NCBI GenBank assembly: GCA_030832645.1
Contig: JAURIR010000003.1
Coordinates: forward strand, 1-64,000
Direction: 5' to 3'
Length of the DNA stretch: 64,000 bases
Origin: Chitinophagales bacterium
GTDB lineage: Bacteria; Bacteroidota; Bacteroidia; Chitinophagales; Chitinophagaceae
The notes under the pieces were generated by a model that saw only the letters and a list, made by a program, of their open reading frames with translations, was not told where the DNA came from and ran no database searches. Both the position numbers and the translations under genes were made by a program. Shown here piece by piece: positions 9,536-18,523 of the stretch. Within the stretch, counting starts at the first letter, position 1. Every line of letters begins with the position of its first letter.

Positions 9536-10315
9536 ATGTTTTCAAAAATCCACAAACGACTCGCATCTAAAACATTCATTTTTCTTTTCTGTCTTTTATT
9601 TCTATTTCTTTTAGTTGCTCATTCTCAAGAAACAGGAAGAATGGAAACGGATCGCCCAGATCAAACCGAATCTCCTTATATAGTTAAAAGAGGCTACTTT
9701 CAGGTAGAAAGTGGATTTAATAAAAATTTTATTTCATTCAATTCCGACTATTTTTTACCAACAAATTTAATCAAGTACGGGGTGAGCAAAATAGTTGAGT
9801 TCAGGTATTCGTCTCTTTTAAACTTATCAAAGCAGCAGCTTCGATTTAAAAATGAAGCACTTGGGTTAAAGATTTTTCTTTTCGATGAAAAGGGCATACT
9901 TCCTAAAACATCATTGATTGCACATTATCATTTAGGAGATTTGAAGAGAGATCTCACCGATTTGAATCGTACACCACATTCAGTGGGGGATGCAGTCTTT
10001 ACATCCCAGCACCAGCTAACAGACAATTTATCGGTTGGATATAATTATGGAATCGAATTTCATAATGATGGAAAACACGAAGCTATCTTTCGTTTTGCAC
10101 CTGGACTGAATATTGGTGATAATTCATATGCTTATTTAGAAACTTTCGGGAGATTCCCACTTAAAAAATACGAGGATTTATGGGTGGACGGGGGGCTGGC
10201 CTATTACTTGAATGATAATACAAAGATTGATATTAGTGCAGGCCGAAGTATTAAGCAAAGCAGTGACTACTATTTTGCTTTAGGAATTTCATTCAGGTTC
10301 AACATAATGAGGTAG
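9536..10315 (+). CDS. Outer-membrane transporter-like protein (phenol MetA degradation-type beta-barrel)
   Basis: Signal peptide; METDRPDQTESPYIVKRGYFQVESGF and terminal ISAGRSIKQSSDYYFALGISFRF. Confidence 0.75.
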   Translation: MFSKIHKRLASKTFIFLFCLLFLFLLVAHSQETGRMETDRPDQTESPYIVKRGYFQVESGFNKNFISFNSDYFLPTNLIKYGVSKIVEFRYSSLLNLSKQQLRFKNEALGLKIFLFDEKGILPKTSLIAHYHLGDLKRDLTDLNRTPHSVGDAVFTSQHQLTDNLSVGYNYGIEFHNDGKHEAIFRFAPGLNIGDNSYAYLETFGRFPLKKYEDLWVDGGLAYYLNDNTKIDISAGRSIKQSSDYYFALGISFRFNIMR

Positions 10316-10478
10316 ATTTCTGAAAAAATGCATAACTAATTGTTTTAAGATTTTCTCCTTTTATCAGTGTATGTTTATACAAAAGCTATTCTTATTCATA
10401 TTTTGTCAAGTCTTTGTAAAATCATCTGAACTATATTTTTGAGTAAATCTTTCAAATAGCTTTGTAAAAATTTTACAC

Positions 10479-11276
10479 ATGGCATCTCCATTCGTTTCAA
10501 AATTGCAAGCAGAAATACAGCCGTTAAGAGAGCAATTGGTTCATCACCCCGTATATGCTTCCATTCACTCGTTGGAAGATTTACAGGTGTTTATGGAACA
10601 CCATGTGTATGCTGTATGGGATTTCATGTCGTTGTTAAAGGCATTGCAGCTTCATCTCACTTCTGTTCAAATTCCGTGGAGACCAGTTGGCAATGCTACT
10701 ACTCGTTTCTTGATCAATGAAATTGTTACGGGTGAAGAAAGTGATGTGGATGAAAACGATAATCGAACGAGTCATTTTGAACTTTATTTGAAAGCAATGC
10801 AACAGGCAGGTGCACAAACAGCATCCATCGATGCGCTTATAGAAGATGTCAATAAGAATCTCTCTGTTGCTTCAATATTATCTGCTCCATCCATACCAGA
10901 AGCTGCTAAAGGATTTATGCAAACTACATTTGATGTTATTCATTCGAACCAACCTCATTTGATGGCAGCTGTGTTTACATTTGGAAGAGAAGATTTGATT
11001 CCAGATATGTTTTTAAGCTTTATTAAAGAATTAAAAAAAGAATTTCCCAATAAGGTTAATATCATTCAATATTATATTGAGCGTCATATCGAAGTCGATG
11101 GTGGCCATCATTCTGCACTTGCATTGGAAATGACAGAAACACTTTGCGGCAACGATCCTCAAAAATGGGAAGAGGCAACATTGTTTGTAAAAAGGGCACT
11201 TCAATCTCGTCTCGCGCTTTGGGATGCGATTAACTCCAAGATCAACTCTTCTATTGAAGAAGGTCAGTACCTCTAA
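10479..11276 (+). CDS. DUF3050 domain protein (heme-oxygenase-like fold)
   Basis: LREQLVHHPVYASIHSLEDLQVFMEHHVYAVWDFMSLLKALQ...; RHIEVDGGHHSALALEM. Confidence 0.8.
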   Translation: MASPFVSKLQAEIQPLREQLVHHPVYASIHSLEDLQVFMEHHVYAVWDFMSLLKALQLHLTSVQIPWRPVGNATTRFLINEIVTGEESDVDENDNRTSHFELYLKAMQQAGAQTASIDALIEDVNKNLSVASILSAPSIPEAAKGFMQTTFDVIHSNQPHLMAAVFTFGREDLIPDMFLSFIKELKKEFPNKVNIIQYYIERHIEVDGGHHSALALEMTETLCGNDPQKWEEATLFVKRALQSRLALWDAINSKINSSIEEGQYL

Positions 11277-11293
11277 ATGAGGTATCTTTAAGA

Positions 11294-12787
11294 ATGCGCA
11301 AATTTGTTGGATGGGGGTTGATTGCAATAGTGACCTCTGTTTCACTTTACTACTATTCGATCCAAAATACCCCAACGTATTTGTCTGAAGGAGAAATCCT
11401 TTCCAAAAAATATTGCTCTTCCTGTCATGAATATGCAGCTCCTCAATTATTGCCTGAACATATCTGGGTTGAAAAAGTGCTTCCTGAAATGGGATTGCGG
11501 TTGGGTATAGGCGATAAGAATACGTTATTGTCTCGTATGTCATTGAAACTTTTTGATCAACTCAACAACATAGGAATTTACCCGAATAAAAATCTACTAT
11601 CAGAAAGCGAGTGGCTTTCGATTGTTCACTATTACCGATCCAATGCAATGAAGGATTCTCTTTCAAACTCCTATAATGATTCGAGTACGGACGGGGGTAG
11701 ATTGTTTGAACAAATGCAAATACATTCTGATCATGGAGCTGAGCCTTCAACTACTTTGGTCCGATTTATTCCCAAACGAAAAGAAATTTGGTTAGGAAAT
11801 CGTTCAAAGGAAATCAAAAAATATTCTCTTGAGGGGATTCAAAAAAGGATTATCCATACACCCAGTCCCGTGGTAGATGCAATTGACCAAACTAATCCTA
11901 TTTATCTTGGAATTGGCAATATGCTTCCCAACGAAGATAGAAATGGAAGGATGTTTCATGTCAATGACAAAGGCACATTCGGTATGCTGTTGCTTGATTC
12001 ATTGCATCGTCCTGTTCAAATGGTGCGATCTGATATAGACAAGGATGGAGTAGACGACCTCATTATTTTAGAGTTTGGGTATGAAACTGGTCAAGTACGA
12101 TTGGTAAATGGGAAAACAGGAACCACTTCTATCATTAGTCATCAACCCGGTGCAAGAAATATTCATTTGCGCGATATTGATAAAGACGGGCTGATGGATA
12201 TATATATACTTTTTGCACAGGCCAGAGAACAGGTAAAGCTCTTTCATAATCTTGGGAACAATACGTTTCAAGAAGAAGTATTGCTTCGCTTCCCCTCTGT
12301 GTATGGTTCCAGTTACTTGGAAATGGCAGATATGAACAACGATGGTTTAGAAGATCTGGTTTTGTCTTTTGGCGACAATGCAGATTATTCAATTACAAAG
12401 AAGTCATTTCACGGTATTGCGATTTATATCAACAATGGCAAAGGACAATATAAAAAGGAATATTTTTATCCTACCTATGGAGCCACAAAAACAATTGCCA
12501 AAGACTTTGATAATGATGGCGATCTTGATTTAGCTACAATTGCGTTTTTCTCTGAAGCAGAGCGCGGTGGTTCATTTATCTATTTTGAAAACAAAGGGGG
12601 AATGAATTTTCTACGAAAAGACCATCGCATTCCCCAAGCAAAATGGTTGGTGATGGAATCCGATGATATGGACAACGACGGAGACCAGGATATTATACTT
12701 GGTAATTTCCAAATGGGAAGCAACACCACATCTACTGATTTTTCAAAAAAGACACAGGCACTTGTATTGAGGAATAATACAAAATAG
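11294..12787 (+). CDS. Monoheme cytochrome c-like N-terminus fused to FG-GAP/VCBS repeats
   Basis: CSSCH heme motif near the N-terminus; repeated DIDKDGLMDIYILF / DMNNDGLEDLVLSF / DFDNDGDLDLATIAF / DMDNDGDQDIILGNF. Confidence 0.85.
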   Translation: MRKFVGWGLIAIVTSVSLYYYSIQNTPTYLSEGEILSKKYCSSCHEYAAPQLLPEHIWVEKVLPEMGLRLGIGDKNTLLSRMSLKLFDQLNNIGIYPNKNLLSESEWLSIVHYYRSNAMKDSLSNSYNDSSTDGGRLFEQMQIHSDHGAEPSTTLVRFIPKRKEIWLGNRSKEIKKYSLEGIQKRIIHTPSPVVDAIDQTNPIYLGIGNMLPNEDRNGRMFHVNDKGTFGMLLLDSLHRPVQMVRSDIDKDGVDDLIILEFGYETGQVRLVNGKTGTTSIISHQPGARNIHLRDIDKDGLMDIYILFAQAREQVKLFHNLGNNTFQEEVLLRFPSVYGSSYLEMADMNNDGLEDLVLSFGDNADYSITKKSFHGIAIYINNGKGQYKKEYFYPTYGATKTIAKDFDNDGDLDLATIAFFSEAERGGSFIYFENKGGMNFLRKDHRIPQAKWLVMESDDMDNDGDQDIILGNFQMGSNTTSTDFSKKTQALVLRNNTK

Positions 12788-12878
12788 ATATGAATAAAAT
12801 TGATTCGACGAAAATCCTTATTCATTCTACTCCAAATTAATTAATATTGATAATTTAGAAAACACTATTTCAGCATAC

Positions 12879-14306
12879 ATGAGTTACGAGGCTATTTCTG
12901 TATTCGATATGTTTAAAATATGTGTGGGTCCTTCCAGTTCGCATACCCTTGGCCCTTGGCGTGCTGCACAACAATTGGTTTCGTCTATAGAACACCAACA
13001 AAAACTTTCATCGGTTGCTTCTATTAAGGTATTCCTATACGGCTCATTGGCAAAAACAGGGAGAGGTCATGGAACGGATTTAGCAATTTCATTGGGGCTT
13101 TCAGGAGAAGACCCTGAAACTATTCCGGTTGATCAAATCAATGCTCGTTTTGAAAAAATAAAATCTACTAATAAAATTTTATTAAAGAATACATCTGAGA
13201 TTGGATTTGATCCATCAACTGATATAGTTTTTCTAACCAATGACATGCTCCCCTTCCATCCAAACGGAATAAATTTTCAAGTAGAATTGAAAGACGGGAA
13301 TCATTTCAGTCAAACATGGTATTCAATAGGTGGGGGTTTCGTTGTACAGGAAGGCGAGTTGCCTTCAGGTAAAAATGAAGTTGCAGTTCCATATCCTATT
13401 CAACGTGCGGATGACATCTTACGTTGGTGTAATTCAACAAAAAAGCAAGTGCATGAGATTGTTTTTGCCAATGAACGTATGTGGCATGATGCTGATTCAA
13501 TTCGAAAGGGTCTATTGAATATATGGCATATCATGTCTACCTGTATTTATCGCGGATGTCATGCGAGTGGTCAATTGCCAGGTGGACTGCATGTAAAACG
13601 AAGGGCAAGTGAGATAAACAAACATCTTATCAAAAAAGAATACACCACAAATCCTACGGCTTGGTTAGATACCATAAAAAATGGTGGCAATGATTTTAAA
13701 TACATTCTCGATTGGGTCAGTTGCTTTGCATTGGCGGTAAACGAGGAAAATGCATCTTTTGGTAGGGTAGTAACAGCACCAACCAATGGGGCAGCTGGCG
13801 TTATACCAGCCGTATTGATGTATTATGTACTTTTTTGTGATGGGAACGATGAAGATAGAATTATCCATTTTTTATTGACTGCTTCAGAAATAGGCAGTTT
13901 ATTTAAAAAAGGGGCTACTATTTCAGCAGCAATGGGCGGATGTCAGGCAGAAATTGGGGTTTCTTCTGCAATGGCAGCAGCTGCGTTGACGGAAGCATTG
14001 GGAGGAACACCTCAACAAGTGATGATGGCAGCTGAAATTGCTATGGAACATCATTTGGGATTAACATGTGATCCAGTTGGCGGATTGGTACAGATCCCAT
14101 GTATTGAGCGAAATACCATGGGGGCTATAAAAGCTATTACTGCAGCACAACTTTCGTTGCAGAGTAAACCAGACGATGCTATTGTGAGTTTGGATAAAGT
14201 AATTGAAACCATGTGGCAGACTGCATTAGACATGAATCACAAATACAAGGAAACGGCTGATGGCGGGCTTGCCATACAGATTTCAATCAATTTACCTGAG
14301 TGTTGA
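12879..14306 (+). CDS. sdaA: L-serine ammonia-lyase (single-chain, Fe-S type)
   Basis: [85 protein letters not shown]. Confidence 0.93.
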   Translation: MSYEAISVFDMFKICVGPSSSHTLGPWRAAQQLVSSIEHQQKLSSVASIKVFLYGSLAKTGRGHGTDLAISLGLSGEDPETIPVDQINARFEKIKSTNKILLKNTSEIGFDPSTDIVFLTNDMLPFHPNGINFQVELKDGNHFSQTWYSIGGGFVVQEGELPSGKNEVAVPYPIQRADDILRWCNSTKKQVHEIVFANERMWHDADSIRKGLLNIWHIMSTCIYRGCHASGQLPGGLHVKRRASEINKHLIKKEYTTNPTAWLDTIKNGGNDFKYILDWVSCFALAVNEENASFGRVVTAPTNGAAGVIPAVLMYYVLFCDGNDEDRIIHFLLTASEIGSLFKKGATISAAMGGCQAEIGVSSAMAAAALTEALGGTPQQVMMAAEIAMEHHLGLTCDPVGGLVQIPCIERNTMGAIKAITAAQLSLQSKPDDAIVSLDKVIETMWQTALDMNHKYKETADGGLAIQISINLPEC

Positions 14307-14696
14307 TATAGGTTCAATCAAGTCCCACAAATTACCATAGAGGTCTCTAAATACCGAAACAGTTCCATAGGGTTCTTTTGAGACGGGTCGCATGAATTCA
14401 ACTCCTTTTGATTGATAATCTTCGTAATCTCTCATAAAATTATCGGTGTAGAGAAATAGAAATACTCTCCCGCCCGTTTGATTACCAACATATTCCAGTT
14501 GTTTTTCGTTGCTTGCTTTTGCCAATAATATATTGCATCCATTTTTACTTCCTTTGGGCTTTACCACTACCCATCTTTTTTCTGGAGAAAGCTGGGTATC
14601 CTCTAATAATTCAAATTTTAGTACCTGTGTGTAGTAGTGAATGGCTTCGTCGTAATCCTTGACTACTAAACTTATTTGTCCGAGGTATTGATTCAT
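14292..14696 (-). CDS. VOC family (glyoxalase-like) protein
   Basis: [30 protein letters not shown]...[15 protein letters not shown]. Confidence 0.85.
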   Translation of the reverse strand: MNQYLGQISLVVKDYDEAIHYYTQVLKFELLEDTQLSPEKRWVVVKPKGSKNGCNILLAKASNEKQLEYVGNQTGGRVFLFLYTDNFMRDYEDYQSKGVEFMRPVSKEPYGTVSVFRDLYGNLWDLIEPISTLR

Positions 14697-14753
14697 ATAC
14701 GTAATAAGGGTACTAATTTATAAATTTTCAATAATTTGGGTCAAATAACTTTT

Positions 14754-15506
14754 ATGGAAGTGCATCATCCACATCATATTGTTCACAAGAAAAAATGGAA
14801 CGAGTATATTTTAGAGTTTATTATGCTGTTTGTTGCAGTATCTCTGGGATTCTTTGCAGAGAATCTTCGAGAGCAGCAAATCGAAAAGCACCGCGAAATT
14901 TCGTATTTGGAAAATGTACACGAAGATTTACAACTTGATTTTCAAACAACGGATACGGTTATTCAATCCAATAATGTGCGATTAGCTGCATTAGATACGT
15001 TTTTTGTTCGTTTGAATTCTACTACTGTTACCAACGAGGATGTTTATTATTATGTGAGGAATCTTGCTTTGCGTTCCACGTTTGAAAGTTCACATATCGG
15101 GTTTGATCAAATTAAATCTGCTGGCGGATTACGCATGATTAAAAACAAAGAAATTACATCAGGTATTCAGCAATACGAGAAAATGCTTTCTTCTATAGAG
15201 AAGTTGGAGGAATTAAGGGATAGAACGCTGGAGCAGGCACGATTTAAAATGGCACGTGTATTCGACGCAAAAGTTCTTTATGAAATGTCTATTCATCAGT
15301 CGGAGGCCATCATTCGTTTCCCAAAACCAACTGCAGCAGATAATATTTTAAAGAAGGATCCAGCTGCATTGAATGAATTGATAAATCTTGTTTCCACTGG
15401 ATTGAATACTAACCGGTATATAACATCTCGATTGAAGGCTTTGCTAAAAATTGGCAATCAATTAGACAATGCCATCATGAAAGAATACGGGGATAAAATG
15501 CATTGA
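14754..15506 (+). CDS. DUF6090 family single-TM protein (paralog 1)
   Basis: MEVHHPHHIVHKKKWNEYILEFIMLFVAVSLGFFAENLREQQIEKHRE; start moved to ATG 14754. Confidence 0.75.
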   Translation: MEVHHPHHIVHKKKWNEYILEFIMLFVAVSLGFFAENLREQQIEKHREISYLENVHEDLQLDFQTTDTVIQSNNVRLAALDTFFVRLNSTTVTNEDVYYYVRNLALRSTFESSHIGFDQIKSAGGLRMIKNKEITSGIQQYEKMLSSIEKLEELRDRTLEQARFKMARVFDAKVLYEMSIHQSEAIIRFPKPTAADNILKKDPAALNELINLVSTGLNTNRYITSRLKALLKIGNQLDNAIMKEYGDKMH

Positions 15507-15507
15507 T

Positions 15508-15855
15508 CTATTCTATAATTTGGCAGCTTGCGTGTTTGCCAAACCATCTATAACGGCTGCGTGCTATCCAGTCGTATATTTTATTTCGTAGACCTTCCGG
15601 GAATAAAGAAATTATCGTATTCAACCATCTAAACGGCATGTACATGTTACTCAGAATCTTACTTACTGCGGCTGATTTAAATAGATAGTTACCGGAATGG
15701 ATTTCTAAAACTACAGAATCATACGATGAATTGTTTTGTTTCAAGGTTGACTGCTGCAGTGGCTGAAGTCTGAATGTACCTGGGCGCGAAAATCGAATTA
15801 CCATTGATACAAAACCAGTGCAGAGTTTACAAACGCCGTCGTAGTAAATAATCAT
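15508..15855 (-). CDS. DCC family thiol-disulfide oxidoreductase-like protein (DUF393)
   Basis: IIYYDGVCKLCTGFVSMVIRFSRPGTFRLQPLQQ. Confidence 0.88.
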   Translation of the reverse strand: MIIYYDGVCKLCTGFVSMVIRFSRPGTFRLQPLQQSTLKQNNSSYDSVVLEIHSGNYLFKSAAVSKILSNMYMPFRWLNTIISLFPEGLRNKIYDWIARSRYRWFGKHASCQIIE

Positions 15856-15863
15856 TTATAAAG

Positions 15864-16022
15864 TTACTGATTACTTATCTTCTTTTTATTCATCCTGCAT
15901 TTGTCGCTGCAATAAATTACTTCTTCCCATATTTTATCCCATTTTTTTCTCCAGGTAAAAGGGCGTTTGCATACAGGGCAAATTTTTTGTGGGAGATTTT
16001 CTTTTTTAACCGCTTTCTTCAT
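15864..16022 (-). CDS. DUF2256 small zinc-ribbon protein, 52 aa (absent from supplied ORF track)
   Basis: Manual minus-strand translation from ATG at 16022-16020: [52 protein letters not shown], stop at 15866-15864; CPVC...CSDKC ligands. Confidence 0.92.
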   Translation of the reverse strand: MKKAVKKENLPQKICPVCKRPFTWRKKWDKIWEEVIYCSDKCRMNKKKISNQ

Positions 16023-16024
16023 TG

Positions 16025-17107
16025 TTATTGAAACGAAATTGTTTTACCGGTTTGTGCAGATTTTCGTGCTGCTTCCAAAATTTTCACCACAATCAAATTA
16101 TTCTCCATCGAATAGGTCCCAAAGGAGGGGATGGTAATTTTATTTCGGATTACATCTGCGAAGTAAAGAAAGGGGCTTGTATAGGTGTTTGTTTCCTGCG
16201 GCGTAAGCTTGTATTCAACTTCTCCACCAGTTTTCCCTTTTGCCTTCATATTATTATTGTCCTTGGTTATGATATACCCATTTGATCCATAAATGGCCAT
16301 GTCTTTTCTGGCAAATGGCCAATTCCAAGAAGCTTGTATGATGCATTGAGCCGAAGGATACTTTAAAATAATAGTAGCCTCGTCTTCCACTTTTGGATAG
16401 ATCGCGGGCTTGAATTGAGAGGTAACAGCTGTTACAGAAGTTGGCATCTCTCCATTCATAAGCAGTGTCATCAAATTTGCTCCATAACACCCAAAATCCA
16501 TCAGGGCGCCTCCTCCGTTTTGAACAGGGTCTGTTAACCATTCAAAAAACTCTTTTGATACACCTATTTCCTTTGGTCCCTCATGTCCGTCGTGTACTAC
16601 AACTTTTCTGATTTTTCCCATAAAAGATGTATCACGTGTCATTGCAAATGATTTATCTGTAGTTGGATACCAAGAAGTTTCAAAATTGGTCAATACAAGT
16701 GTATGATGCTTTTTGGCTAAAGCGATCATTTTTTCTGCGTCTGCAACAGTTGTTGCCAAGGGTTTTTCAACCATAACATGAATTCCTTTTGGTGCAGCAG
16801 CTTCTACTACCGACAAGTGCTGTAGGGTAGTACCAAAACTCAGCACCCCTTCTGGTTTAACGGCATCCAGCATTTTGTTTAAATCGTTGAAAAATAACGA
16901 GGGGTCTAGATGGTATTTATCTGTCATCTTCTTAATAAGTTCCTGGTTGGTTTCAAAAATTCCTACCAATTGAACTGCTGCATCATTTTTTCTTCCAAGT
17001 ATCCACGCGTTGTGACCGTGAGAGATTCCTGCTACTACAAGACGAACGGGTTGTGCTTGAGTCCAGGTGATGCAGAATAATGAGAGGACGATGATAATCT
17101 TTTTCAT
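16025..17107 (-). CDS. Gfo/Idh/MocA family oxidoreductase (secreted)
   Basis: [39 protein letters not shown]; signal peptide [19 protein letters not shown]. Confidence 0.88.
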   Translation of the reverse strand: MKKIIIVLSLFCITWTQAQPVRLVVAGISHGHNAWILGRKNDAAVQLVGIFETNQELIKKMTDKYHLDPSLFFNDLNKMLDAVKPEGVLSFGTTLQHLSVVEAAAPKGIHVMVEKPLATTVADAEKMIALAKKHHTLVLTNFETSWYPTTDKSFAMTRDTSFMGKIRKVVVHDGHEGPKEIGVSKEFFEWLTDPVQNGGGALMDFGCYGANLMTLLMNGEMPTSVTAVTSQFKPAIYPKVEDEATIILKYPSAQCIIQASWNWPFARKDMAIYGSNGYIITKDNNNMKAKGKTGGEVEYKLTPQETNTYTSPFLYFADVIRNKITIPSFGTYSMENNLIVVKILEAARKSAQTGKTISFQ

Positions 17108-17167
17108 GACAATAATTATTTATTCACTGAAATCGCGTCTCTTAAATCTACAACAACTTATCGAGAA

Positions 17168-17195
17168 TTTGAATCAGATGAAATGTATATCTTTA
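17168..17195 (+). promoter_or_regulatory. Possible Bacteroidota-type promoter for the GntP gene
   Basis: TTTG at 17168-17171 and TATCTTTA at 17188-17195 (TAnnTTTG-like), 16 nt apart, upstream of ATG 17224; by eye only. Confidence 0.3.
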
Positions 17196-17223
17196 ATTCA
17201 CTCCTTTTTCAATAGATCTAACT

Positions 17224-18504
17224 ATGTGGGGACTATTATGCATCGGCATTGTTGCACTGGTTGTATTGATTTCATATGTTAAGGCACCACCTTTTCTTTC
17301 TTTTTTGTTGGTGTCTATTATGGTAGGGCTGGCGGATGGATTAACAACAACTACTATCATCGATGCTCTTCAAAAAGGAATTGGATCTACTCTAGGATCT
17401 ATACTCTCTATTATTGTACTAGGTGCAATGATTGGTAAGCTGATTGCCAAAAGCAATGCAGGTGTTGTTATTGCAGATCAATTGGCAAACTATTTTGGTG
17501 CAAAAAGATTACCCTTTGCATTCATGATTATAGGGTTCATTGTTAGTCTGCCTTTATTTTTCTCGGTGGCATTTTTATTGTTGACTCCTTTGGTGTTGAC
17601 TACTGCTAAGCGACAACATATCAATCCTGTTTATTTAGGAATTCCCATGCTCGCATCTATGTCAATTACACAGGGATTTCTTCCCCCACATCCAGCACCG
17701 TATTATTTAGTAACCCATTTACCTGGTGCTGATATGGGAATTACATTAGGCCTTGGAATTATTATTGCTATTCCAGCTATGTTAACTTCAGGATGGTTAT
17801 TTGGAAAGACCTTAAACAATATTTCATCTGATCCCTTGAATTTTGTACAAGAGGATGAAATCAAAAATCCTCCATCATTTATTTCTTGTTTACTCATCAT
17901 TCTTCTACCTGTTGTTCTTATTGCCTTGCGTTCTTTTTATAAGAATGATTTTATTGAATTTTTAAGTGAACCGGTTATAGCCTTGATGATCTCTCTATTG
18001 ATTGCGCTATATATATTGGGAGTTAAACGTAGAGTCGCGTGGAACCAGATTCAAGTTTGGATGCTGGATTCTATAAAAGAGGTTGCACCACTTATTTTAA
18101 CTTTTGCGGGTGCAGGTGCATTCAAAGAAATTTTACAATCTATGAAGATTGGCGATGAGGTGCTGCGTTTTGCCATGAGCAGCTCTGTCAATCCTCTATT
18201 GCTTGCATGGCTAATGGCGGCCCTGTTGCGCATTATTACTGGTTCATCAACTGTTGCCGGTATTACTACTGCTGGTTTAATCATTCCTGTTTTACTGAAA
18301 ACTGGGGTGAATCCAAATCTTTTAGTGCTCAGTATTGGCGCGGGGTCAATGGTTCTCTCTCATGTAAACGATACAGGCTTTTGGTTGTACAAGGAGTACT
18401 TCGGAGTATCCATAAAAGATACATTGCGTTCCTGGACAATCATGGAAACTATTTTAGCAGTGGTGGGTCTTTTGGGCGTATTGGCCCTTCAATATATTAT
18501 TTAG
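17224..18504 (+). CDS. GntP family gluconate:H+ symporter-type permease
   Basis: GSTLGSILSIIVLGAMIGKLIAKSN; GFLPPHPAPYYLV; GSSTVAGITTAGLIIPVLL; SHVNDTGFWLYKEYF. Confidence 0.9.
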   Translation: MWGLLCIGIVALVVLISYVKAPPFLSFLLVSIMVGLADGLTTTTIIDALQKGIGSTLGSILSIIVLGAMIGKLIAKSNAGVVIADQLANYFGAKRLPFAFMIIGFIVSLPLFFSVAFLLLTPLVLTTAKRQHINPVYLGIPMLASMSITQGFLPPHPAPYYLVTHLPGADMGITLGLGIIIAIPAMLTSGWLFGKTLNNISSDPLNFVQEDEIKNPPSFISCLLIILLPVVLIALRSFYKNDFIEFLSEPVIALMISLLIALYILGVKRRVAWNQIQVWMLDSIKEVAPLILTFAGAGAFKEILQSMKIGDEVLRFAMSSSVNPLLLAWLMAALLRIITGSSTVAGITTAGLIIPVLLKTGVNPNLLVLSIGAGSMVLSHVNDTGFWLYKEYFGVSIKDTLRSWTIMETILAVVGLLGVLALQYII

Positions 18505-18523
18505 CGCGAGACTGATGGTGAGT

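Noticed and set aside
11031-11543. 170-aa minus-strand ORF spanning a gene junction
   Set aside because: Antisense to the ends of the DUF3050 and cytochrome/VCBS genes, both with strong family motifs.
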